12,104 nucleotides of DNA from a bacterium (GTDB lineage Bacteria > Patescibacteriota > Minisyncoccia > UBA6257 > 2-01-FULL-56-20), in contig JAKALK010000024.1 of assembly GCA_021813155.1 (NCBI GenBank), positions 1-12,104 of the forward strand. Reading direction: 5' to 3'. The notes beneath the pieces are model-generated. The model searched no databases, was not told the DNA's origin, and saw nothing but the letters and a program-made list of their open reading frames with translations. The position numbers were made by a program, and so were the translations under genes. Each line of letters begins with the position of its first letter. Position 1 is the stretch's first letter. Positions 5,445 to 10,613 of the stretch are shown here, piece by piece.

Positions 5445-6731
5445 ATGAAAGATAAAGAAATCGAAAATTTAATTAAGGCGGAAATAAAGCGGCAGAATGA
5501 GACGATAAATTTAATTCCGTCGGAGAATTTTGCGTCCCTCGATGTCCATAAGGCATTGGGGTCGGTTTTTAATAATAAATATTGCGAAGGATATCCAAAG
5601 GCGAGGTACTACGGCGGGAATGAATTTGTGGACGAGCTTGAGATTTTGACTAAAGAGAGGTCGCTGAAAGCTTTTGGTTTAAAGGAGGAAGATTGGGGAG
5701 TAAATGTCCAGCCGTATTCCGGATCGCCGGCGAACTTGGCGATTTATGTGGCGCTCGTGCCGCTCGGCGAAAAGATTATGGGGTTGCAGCTGGATATGGG
5801 TGGACACTTAACACACGGACACAAAGTGAGTTTCACCGCGAAAGCGTGGGTTTCGACGCCGTACACTTTAAACAAGGAAACGGAGGAGTTGGACTACGAC
5901 GATATCCGCCGACTGGCGGTTGAGAATAAGCCGAAAATTATTGTGGCGGGGTATACGGCGTATCCGAAGATAATTGATTTTGAGAAATTTAGAAAAATTT
6001 GTGATGAGGTGGGGGCGTATTTGATGGTGGATATGTCGCACTTTGCGGGACTGGTGGCAGGAGGAGTGTACCCAACGCCGTTTAAATATGCGGATGTGAT
6101 AATGACAACGGCACATAAAACTTTGAGAGGCCCGAGGGCGGGAGTGATTTTTTCGAATCGCAAATCTGAAATTGCCAATCGCGCGGGGGTGGATATTGTG
6201 AAGGCGATTGATAAGGCGGTTTTTCCGGGATTGCAAGGCGGACCGCATGCGAATCAGATTGCGGCGATTGGGGTGGTGATGGAGGAGGCGGCGCGGCCGG
6301 AATTTAAGGAATACGCCAAGCAGATTGTTCTGAACGCGAAAACTTTAGCGGCTGAACTTAAAAATTTTGGTTTCAGGTTGGTGGCAGGTGGAACGGAAAC
6401 TCATTTGATTCTAGTGGACGTGGCTAGTTCAACCCATTCGGCAAGCTCACTACAGGCAAGCTCAGGGCGAGAAGGGATTTCTGGCGCGGAGGCGAGCGAT
6501 CAACTTGAGAAGAATGGAATTATTGTGAACAAAAATACTATTCCTTATGATGCGCGAAAGCCGATGGATCCATCGGGAATTAGGATGGGGACACCGGCAC
6601 TTACTACACGGGGGATGAAGGAAGGCGAGATGAAGCTAGTGGCGAAATTAATCGCGGAGGTGCTTTTGGAGAAAAAAGATGTTTCTACGGAAGTGCGAAA
6701 TCTTTGCGCTAAATTTCCGTTGGATTACTAA
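5445..6731 (+). CDS. glyA: serine hydroxymethyltransferase
   Basis: GlyA is a PLP enzyme that converts serine and THF to glycine and 5,10-methylene-THF, the main one-carbon source. The 428-residue product has all family landmarks: INLIPSENFAS (21-31), NKYCEGYPKARYYGGNEFVD (44-63), MVDMSHFAGLVAGG (194-207), the PLP-lysine block TTAHKTLRGPRAG with K225, FPGLQGGPH (260-268), and NKNTIPYDARKPMDPSGIRMGTPALTTRG (362-390). Between LILVDVAS and GISGAEA there are about 16 extra residues (328-343, Ser/Ala/Gln-rich) encoded by a dispersed repeat. The gene overlaps the next ORF by one base (TAATG), and folD follows, so the three are probably co-transcribed. The ATG at 5445 is only 6 nt from the nuclease cassette, so the native promoter may have been displaced. 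Confidence 0.97.
   Translation: MKDKEIENLIKAEIKRQNETINLIPSENFASLDVHKALGSVFNNKYCEGYPKARYYGGNEFVDELEILTKERSLKAFGLKEEDWGVNVQPYSGSPANLAIYVALVPLGEKIMGLQLDMGGHLTHGHKVSFTAKAWVSTPYTLNKETEELDYDDIRRLAVENKPKIIVAGYTAYPKIIDFEKFRKICDEVGAYLMVDMSHFAGLVAGGVYPTPFKYADVIMTTAHKTLRGPRAGVIFSNRKSEIANRAGVDIVKAIDKAVFPGLQGGPHANQIAAIGVVMEEAARPEFKEYAKQIVLNAKTLAAELKNFGFRLVAGGTETHLILVDVASSTHSASSLQASSGREGISGAEASDQLEKNGIIVNKNTIPYDARKPMDPSGIRMGTPALTTRGMKEGEMKLVAKLIAEVLLEKKDVSTEVRNLCAKFPLDY
6433..6471 (+). repeat. repeat insertion inside glyA
   Basis: CCCATTCGGCAAGCTCAC followed by TACAGGCAAGCTCAGGGCGAG. A 33-base core (6437-6469) is identical to 1118-1150 in holA but is read in another frame (here SASSLQASSGR). It adds about 13-16 residues between two conserved GlyA blocks. 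Confidence 0.85.
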
Positions 6732-7048
6732 TGATTATTCCGATTCACGTGGCGGTTGATTCCGGGATTTATTTATTGACCGGTAAATTGGGTTTAGTTC
6801 AAGTTACTCCCTTAGATTTTATTTTGATTTTATCGGCGGGGTTGATTGATTTGGACCACTTGGCATCGCGACCAATTTATCATCCGCGACGGAATCCGTT
6901 TAAAACCCATCCGATTCATAAAAATTGGAAAATTGTTTTGGTTATCGCTTTTGGAATGTTATTTTTCAGGCCGGTTTTGTTTTTGGGGATAGGGTTGATT
7001 TCTCAATTATTTTTGGATTGGGTTTACATAAAGGTATATAAGCTTTAG
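6731..7048 (+). CDS. small membrane protein with a D-x-DH motif, related to membrane-bound metal-dependent hydrolases
   Basis: A 105-residue hydrophobic protein. It starts MIIPIHVAVDSGIYLLTG, has a segment at about 27-41 ending in LIDLDHL (37-43), a conserved-looking HP-x-H stretch (THPIHKNW, 59-66), and two more hydrophobic segments (68-80 and 82-98). The arrangement of an N-terminal His-x4-D, a D-x-DH and a HP-x-H between membrane spans resembles the DUF457/YdjM-type inner-membrane putative hydrolases, though it is shorter. The ATG overlaps the glyA stop (TAATG), which fixes the start and implies translational coupling. folD begins 10 nt after its stop. No link to folate metabolism can be read from the sequence. 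Confidence 0.6.
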   Translation: MIIPIHVAVDSGIYLLTGKLGLVQVTPLDFILILSAGLIDLDHLASRPIYHPRRNPFKTHPIHKNWKIVLVIAFGMLFFRPVLFLGIGLISQLFLDWVYIKVYKL

Positions 7049-7057
7049 ATTATTAAG

Positions 7058-7906
7058 ATGGTTATAGATGGGAAAAAAATTTCGGGGCAGATTATCGAGG
7101 AGCTAAAAACCAAGCCGGGAGGTTGGAGGGACAAATTTATGGGAGGGATGCTCGTGGGCGAAGATCCGGCTTCGGTGAATTTTTTGAAACAGAAAGAAAA
7201 AGTGGCGAAGGAGCTCGGGATAGATTTTCGGCTCTATAAGGCGCCGGAGAAGGCGACGACGGACGACTTGCGGGCAGAGATTGGGATGCTTTCGCGACCG
7301 AAGAATTGCGGAGGTTTTTTGGTGCAGTTGCCGCTTCCAGAACACATCAGTCGGCATTACGCGCTAAACGCAATTCCGAAAGAGAAAGATGTGGATTGTC
7401 TGAGCGAGCAGGCGCTCGGGGCGTTTTATACCGGCCGGGGGAAAGTAGCTCCGCCGGCGGTGGAGACGGTCGAGGAGATTTTGAAGTCACAAATTGCCAA
7501 TGGCAAATCGCTTAGGGAACTTAAATTCATTTTGATCGGGGCGGGATTTTTAATCGGGAAGCCGGTGGGGTTTTGGTTGCAGAATCGGGCGGGAGAAGTG
7601 ACAATTTATGATAGTTCGGTTAAAAATTTCCACCCGAATTTGAAAGAGGCGGACGTGATAATTAGCGGGGCGGGGCATCCGAATTTATTCTCGGCTAAAG
7701 ATTTGAAAGAGGGAGCGCTGGTGATTGATTTTGGATACGCGCAAAATGAAGGAAAAATTTCCGGCGATTTCGACCCTTCGGCAAGCTCAGGGCAAGCCCA
7801 TGATGGCGCGGATGAAAAAAATATTGCTTACACTAAAACTCCGGGAGGGACGGGGCCGGTTTTAGTGGCGAAATTGTTTGAAAATTTCTATAAACTGAAC
7901 TTGTGA
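7058..7906 (+). CDS. folD: methylene-THF dehydrogenase / methenyl-THF cyclohydrolase
   Basis: FolD oxidises 5,10-methylene-THF to methenyl-THF and hydrolyses this to 10-formyl-THF. The 282-residue product has the family blocks: DPASVNFLKQKEKVAKELGI (36-55) with K46 at the catalytic lysine position, GGFLVQLPLPEHI (85-97), IPKEKDVDCLS (106-116), the Rossmann loop GAGFLIGKPV (161-170), ADVIISGAGHPNL (198-210) and TPGGTGPVLVAKLFEN (261-276). Several consensus residues differ. The Tyr four residues before the Lys is Phe (F42), the P-C-T-P motif reads PPAV (132-135), and the G-R-S of the cofactor loop is GAG, which removes the usual NADP-phosphate arginine. Residues about 238-250 come from a dispersed repeat. 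It is the last gene of the glyA cluster and uses the GlyA product. Confidence 0.9.
   Translation: MVIDGKKISGQIIEELKTKPGGWRDKFMGGMLVGEDPASVNFLKQKEKVAKELGIDFRLYKAPEKATTDDLRAEIGMLSRPKNCGGFLVQLPLPEHISRHYALNAIPKEKDVDCLSEQALGAFYTGRGKVAPPAVETVEEILKSQIANGKSLRELKFILIGAGFLIGKPVGFWLQNRAGEVTIYDSSVKNFHPNLKEADVIISGAGHPNLFSAKDLKEGALVIDFGYAQNEGKISGDFDPSASSGQAHDGADEKNIAYTKTPGGTGPVLVAKLFENFYKLNL
7774..7797 (+). repeat. repeat insertion inside folD
   Basis: CCCTTCGGCAAGCTCAGGGC followed by AAGC, the plainest copy of the family in the window. It is read in frame as PSASSGQA, between the GDF strand end and the conserved TPGGTGP loop of FolD. Confidence 0.85.
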
Positions 7907-7938
7907 TGAAATTTTCTTATTATTTATAGCGAAGTTAT

Positions 7939-8241
7939 ACCCCCACACCATAACGAGTTTTTGAATTATGTTCTACATGTATATACTAAAAAGTCTTAAG
8001 GATAATAAACTATATATAGGTTCTACTAAAAATATTGTAGAGAGGCTAAAAGAACATAATTCAGGCAAGGTTGAATCAACCAAACTTAGGAAACCACTCA
8101 AGCTTGTTTATTTTGAAGGTTATGCTAACGAGAACGAAGCTAGGCACAGAGAACAAAATCTTAAACTTAGAGCTAGAGCTTTGCGTCAGTTATTAAAAAG
8201 AATAAAAAAGTCTATAACCTAAACTCGTTTGGTGTGGGGGT
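7939..8241 (+). mobile_element. one-gene GIY-YIG cassette with about 21-bp inverted repeats (cassette 1)
   Basis: Left end 7939-7960 reads ACCCCCACACCA, then T, then AACGAGTTT. Right end 8221-8241 reads AAACTCGTTT then GGTGTGGGGGT. The two are perfect inverted repeats over 21 bp apart from the extra T on the left. Between them there is only a GIY-YIG ORF, whose ATG is 7 nt from the left repeat and whose stop codon overlaps the right one. No direct target duplication is visible next to the repeats. Mobility is inferred. Confidence 0.65.
7968..8222 (+). CDS. GIY-YIG domain nuclease, 84 aa
   Basis: A stand-alone GIY-YIG endonuclease domain, the fold of UvrC N-terminal and some homing nucleases. 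The sequence starts MFYMYILKSLKDNKLYIGST (1-20), with the Y-x-Y first half and the YIG second half of the signature. The catalytic-type Arg is in ERLKEHNSGK and a Glu in NENEARHREQNLK (55-67), followed by a basic tail. It has no DNA-binding or maturase domain. It is about 45% identical by eye to the second GIY-YIG protein in this window (11685-11939). It is AT-richer than the folD and MFS genes around it, and its placement between inverted repeats suggests it came with them. In vivo targets of such short proteins are unknown. Confidence 0.85.
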   Translation: MFYMYILKSLKDNKLYIGSTKNIVERLKEHNSGKVESTKLRKPLKLVYFEGYANENEARHREQNLKLRARALRQLLKRIKKSIT

Positions 8242-8253
8242 GAATGAAAATTT

Positions 8254-8282
8254 TTGGAAATTGAATGCTTAGTTGGTAGAAT
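8254..8282 (+). promoter_or_regulatory. promoter of the MFS-like gene
   Basis: TTGGAA (8254-8259), 17-nt spacer, TAGAAT (8277-8282) preceded by TGG (extended -10). The predicted start coincides with the ATG at 8289. Confidence 0.6.
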
Positions 8283-8288
8283 GAACTG

Positions 8289-8858
8289 ATGGGCGGGATT
8301 AACCCAAGAGTAAAAATTTTGCTTTATGCGGATGCGATTTGGTATTTTGGCGACGGAATGCTCGGCCCTCTTTTTGCGGTGTTCACACAAAAGATTGGAG
8401 GGGACATTTTAGAAATTTCCTGGGCTTGGGCAACTTATCTGATGGCGGGGGGTCTCTTAACTATTTTAGTTGGAAAGATTTCCGATGAGAGGATTAAAAA
8501 AGAGAGGCTTTTGGTTTTGGGATATGCTTTAAACGCGGTTTTCACTTTTTGCTATTTGCTTGTTTCAACTTCGGCGCAACTTTTTTTGGTTCAGATCGGC
8601 ATGGGAGTAGCAGTGGCGCTCGCGACGCCAACTTGGAACGCAGTTTATGCGAAGAGCGAAGATAAAAAAATCGCCGGCTTGGAGTGGGGGTTGGCCGACG
8701 GGCTAGCCCAGTTTTTAAGCGGAGTGGCGGTTGTTATCGGAGGATTTATAGTGAGCCGTTTTTCATTTAGGGCGCTGTTTTTGGTTATGGGCATTGTTCA
8801 GACGGTGAGCGCATTAGCAATTTCTCAAATTGTCTTGTTTAAGAAGCACAGGGTATAA
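8289..8858 (+). CDS. half-size MFS-like transporter
   Basis: A 189-residue membrane protein with about six hydrophobic segments (about 10-31, 44-63, 75-93, 97-118, 135-157, 161-184). GKISDERIKKERLL (62-75) sits between segments 2 and 3 just as motif A (G-x3-D-R/K-x-G-R-R/K) does in major facilitator transporters. A full MFS has twelve segments in about 400 residues, so this is one six-helix half. The stop is followed by 40 nt of AT-rich spacer and another gene, with no sign of a second half. It may work as a dimer or be a reduced form; substrate is unknown. The start at 8289 is backed by a promoter ending 6 nt before it. Confidence 0.75.
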   Translation: MGGINPRVKILLYADAIWYFGDGMLGPLFAVFTQKIGGDILEISWAWATYLMAGGLLTILVGKISDERIKKERLLVLGYALNAVFTFCYLLVSTSAQLFLVQIGMGVAVALATPTWNAVYAKSEDKKIAGLEWGLADGLAQFLSGVAVVIGGFIVSRFSFRALFLVMGIVQTVSALAISQIVLFKKHRV

Positions 8859-8899
8859 ATTATGCGAAATTTAGCTAAGAATTGTTTTTAAAATAAAAA

Positions 8900-9538
8900 G
8901 TGAGAGATATTAGAGCCAGCTGGTTTTTGAAGGAGTTTTATAAGACTATAAAGTTGCCGAAACGAAAACCGGGGAGGCCGGTAATTTTAGCGGTGGCGGG
9001 GCCGTCGTGTGTCGGAAAAACGACAGCGATGAAATTTATTCAGAAAAAACTGCCGTATTTCGCGCGAATTTCTCATGACGAGATGAGATTGTTTATTTAC
9101 AGACGGGACTTTCCGGATTCTAAAAACGTAGAGAGTTTTATTTACGACAACGCTCCGTCTTATGTTTTAGCGGCGAAGTATTTGAAGTTGGGTTATAGTG
9201 TTATATTAGACGATAATTTAGCCTCAAAACCCAATAAATTTAAGGAACTTCAGCAACTAGCGAAAAAATTTAGAGTAAAGTTTTTTGTAGTTAGAGTTTT
9301 AGCGACCGAGAGTTTTGTAAGAGAAAAATTAAAGAAGAAAATTAAACCGAGCAAATTTTTGAAGACGGGAGTTTTTCGTGATTGGAGGGTAGGGTTGGAG
9401 CATTTTAAAAGATCAAAAGAGTTTGATTACAATAGATTTAATGATTTATATTTGGCAAAGATTAACAGCGCTAAGTCGCTCGACGAACAACTCAAAGAGA
9501 CAATAAGTATTTTGAAGGATAAAATGGGGGCGAAATAA
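8900..9538 (+). CDS. P-loop kinase-like protein (AAA_33 / zeta-toxin type)
   Basis: A 212-residue protein with a Walker A motif AGPSCVGKTT (33-42) after a beta strand (VILAV), a D-E pair in SHDEMR (58-63) where small-molecule kinases of this class bind substrate, and a second strand with VILDDN (101-106) in the Walker B position. The rest is helical and basic, with a C-terminal part (KTGVFRDWRVGLEHF and beyond) that probably forms a lid. This fits the AAA_33/zeta-toxin-like kinase group; the substrate cannot be told. It starts with GTG. A TAAAAT box (8889-8894) lies 5 nt before the GTG, though no good -35 is seen. No antitoxin-like partner is adjacent, which speaks against a toxin-antitoxin pair. 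Confidence 0.7.
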   Translation: MRDIRASWFLKEFYKTIKLPKRKPGRPVILAVAGPSCVGKTTAMKFIQKKLPYFARISHDEMRLFIYRRDFPDSKNVESFIYDNAPSYVLAAKYLKLGYSVILDDNLASKPNKFKELQQLAKKFRVKFFVVRVLATESFVREKLKKKIKPSKFLKTGVFRDWRVGLEHFKRSKEFDYNRFNDLYLAKINSAKSLDEQLKETISILKDKMGAK

Positions 9539-9599
9539 AGCGGCTAATTTTATGTCGAAAAAATTGCTATGACAGAGTGCTTATAATTTAGTGTGGGGA

Positions 9600-9628
9600 T
9601 TTACTCTAATAAAAAATTTCACTATATT
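9600..9628 (+). promoter_or_regulatory. promoter upstream of the nested tRNA-Val locus
   Basis: TTTACT (9600-9605), 17-nt spacer, TATATT (9623-9628), predicted start near 9635, about 19 nt before the outer tRNA. A further TATAAT lies at 9582-9587 without a matching -35. Confidence 0.5.
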
Positions 9629-9675
9629 AAATTCACCAGGTTGGTTTTTAGTTGGGCACTTAGCTCAGTGGTAGA

Positions 9676-9695
9676 CCTGCCTGCCGGCAGGCAGG
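9676..9695. repeat. 20-bp perfect palindrome inserted in a tRNA D-arm
   Basis: CCTGCCTGCCGGCAGGCAGG, a perfect palindrome, sits cleanly between GA and GC of the D-stem 3' strand of the outer tRNA-Val. The intact copy has GAGC at the same place. As RNA it would form an 8-bp stem with a CCGG loop. Confidence 0.9.
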
Positions 9696-9764
9696 GCGCC
9701 TCGTTTACTCCCGGTTTTATTATTGAGTGAAGTAAAATTAGAAAACCGCAATCCTGTATAAAGT

Positions 9765-9836
9765 GGACGGTTAGCTCAGTGGTAGAGCGTCTCGTTTACA
9801 CCGAGAAGGCCGCTGGTCCGATCCCAGCACCGTCCA
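9765..9836 (+). tRNA. tRNA-Val (anticodon TAC), nested inside another tRNA-Val
   Basis: Complete cloverleaf: acceptor GGACGGT/ACCGTCC, D-arm GCTC-AGTGGTA-GAGC, anticodon stem TCTCG/CGAGA with loop TTTACAC (anticodon TAC), variable AGGCC, T-stem GCTGG/CCAGC with loop TCCGATC, discriminator A, no encoded CCA. T-loop position 55 is C instead of T, as in the outer copy. D-arm and anticodon loop match the outer copy, while acceptor and T-stem differ with compensating changes. It has no promoter of its own directly upstream (a TATAAA ends 2 nt before it), so it is probably processed from a transcript of the whole locus. Confidence 0.92.
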
Positions 9837-9962
9837 CTTTGTACGGGACACCGAGTAGGCCGGGGGTCCGATCCCTCCAGTGCCCACATTTTAAAAAAAG
9901 TCTGGTTTTTGAAAGCCGAGTGGCCTGTTCAGTATGGTTCCTTTATCGCGAACACCAGGGAC

Positions 9963-9991
9963 TTGGCAATTTTTAATAAAAGTAGTATAAT
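9963..9991 (+). promoter_or_regulatory. strong promoter of the 10082-10447 gene
   Basis: TTGGCA (9963-9968), 17-nt spacer, perfect TATAAT (9986-9991). Predicted start near 9998. It is the best sigma-70-type promoter in the window. The stretch 9887-9962 before it shows no gene. Confidence 0.85.
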
Positions 9992-9997
9992 GCTTAA

Positions 9998-10081
9998 CAG
10001 TTGTTCTTGGCGTTCGTACCTGGGTTTTCAGGGAGAAAACTTAAGGGCGAACATAAACTTTTTGAAGAGAGGGTTAGGAGT
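9998..10081 (+). promoter_or_regulatory. structured 5' leader of the 10082-10447 gene
   Basis: About 84 nt between the promoter and the ATG. GTTCG (10012-10016) pairs with CGAAC (10048-10052), enclosing a hairpin GTTTTC-AGGGA-GAAAAC (10024-10040). A purine-rich stretch (GAAGAGAGGG, then AGGAG) precedes the ATG. It matches no riboswitch I know. Confidence 0.35.
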
Positions 10082-10447
10082 ATGCCGCAAAGGAGACAAT
10101 ACAGTTTAGAGAATGGGGGAATGTCGGTTTCCCCGAGACGGATCAAGTTCGAAAGGGTTGGGGGCTCACCGGGCCTCTTCCGCATCATGATTGACGGGAA
10201 GGAGGTCACGAGCGACCAAGTTCGTGGCTGTCTCTTCCCGTCGTGCGTTGACACGCCGACTTTGAAAGTTGGCGTTCTCTTCCGTCGCGGCAAGAGCGGA
10301 CGGGAACTCACGGTCTTCCACAATGGCAAAGTGGAGGCGTGGACTTCGGAAGATCTCGGTCTTCCGAAGATTGAGGTCACCGGTACGGCGGTTAAGTGCC
10401 AGGTTGGCAATCAGTCTTTGGAGTTTCCGACTGAGGCTGTGACCTGA
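10082..10447 (+). CDS. hypothetical protein, 121 aa
   Basis: I do not recognise this protein. It is predicted to be mostly beta: after a polar, basic start (MPQRRQYSLENGG) come strand-like stretches FRIMIDGKEV, TLKVGVLFRRG, ELTVFHNGKVEAWT, IEVTGTAVKCQVG and SLEFPTEAV. Two Cys are near the middle (CLFPSC) and one near the end. There is no signal peptide or membrane segment. The frame is open upstream to a TTG at 10001, but the ATG at 10082 fits better: it lies after a purine-rich ribosome-binding region and 84 nt from a strong promoter. The coding is clearly GC-richer than the flanking genes, and two hairpins follow the stop. In composition and in having its own promoter, leader and terminator it resembles the 2071-2562 gene. 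Confidence 0.7.
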   Translation: MPQRRQYSLENGGMSVSPRRIKFERVGGSPGLFRIMIDGKEVTSDQVRGCLFPSCVDTPTLKVGVLFRRGKSGRELTVFHNGKVEAWTSEDLGLPKIEVTGTAVKCQVGNQSLEFPTEAVT

Positions 10448-10452
10448 AATTC

Positions 10453-10468
10453 GGAGTGATGTCACTCC
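10453..10468 (+). other. short palindromic hairpin after the 10082-10447 gene
   Basis: GGAGTGATGTCACTCC, a perfect palindrome 6 nt after the stop, without a T-run. It may protect the mRNA 3' end or be a protein-binding site. Confidence 0.45.
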
Positions 10469-10497
10469 TTGTGCGGGAGGAGATATCAGAAGATTGT

Positions 10498-10535
10498 GGG
10501 GGTTCGTCCTGGTGACGGATCCCCATTTAATTTTG
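10498..10535 (+). terminator. intrinsic terminator of the 10082-10447 gene
   Basis: An 11-pair stem (10498-10508 with 10514-10524, GGGGGTTCGTC / GACGGATCCCC, two G-U pairs), loop CTGGT, followed by ATTTAATTTTG. Confidence 0.75.
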
Positions 10536-10613
10536 TTCCAAACTTAGACAAGTTCAGAATTGTGGAGTGGGGAAGGATATAGGCGGAATTGCGCCTGTTT
10601 ATGCCGAGGCATT

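Larger units (their letters stand above)
9654..9886 (+). pseudogene. outer tRNA-Val (TAC), split in the anticodon loop by 140 bp and with a palindrome in the D-arm
   Basis: The 5' part (9654-9708) reads GGGCACT TA GCTC AGTGGTA GA, then a 20-bp palindrome, then GC G CCTCG TTTAC. The 3' part (about 9850-9886) reads AC CGAGT AGGCC GGGGG TCCGATC CCTCC AGTGCCC A. Joined, they form a full tRNA: 7 perfect acceptor pairs, D-stem GCTC/GAGC, anticodon stem CCTCG/CGAGT (one mismatch), loop TTTACAC (anticodon TAC), T-stem GGGGG/CCTCC. The break falls between loop positions 36 and 37, give or take one base. The insert ends are complementary (TCCCG at 9709-9713, CGGGA at 9844-9848) and enclose a complete second tRNA-Val. 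Probably a pseudogene, but a split or processed tRNA cannot be excluded. Confidence 0.75.

Noticed and set aside
7920..8260. Target-site duplication around GIY-YIG cassette 1
   Set aside because: The bases just outside the inverted repeats (GTTAT on the left, GAATG on the right) do not match, and no longer direct repeat is visible.
9709..9848. The insert in the outer tRNA-Val as a group I intron
   Set aside because: At about 140 nt, half of it a complete tRNA, it is too short, and I see no conserved group I core elements.
10001..10081. TTG at 10001 as the start of the 10082-10447 gene
   Set aside because: It would lie about 3 nt from the predicted mRNA start and add 27 atypical residues encoded by the structured leader; the ATG at 10082 has a purine-rich site before it.
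9994..10465. Open frames on the - strand opposite the 10082-10447 gene
   Set aside because: They lack a promoter or ribosome-binding site and mirror a + strand gene that has strong promoter and terminator signals. GC-rich coding often leaves the opposite strand open.
10474..10550. A very short ORF after GGAGGAG, starting TTG near 10494
   Set aside because: Only about 17 codons, running through the terminator hairpin; no other support.
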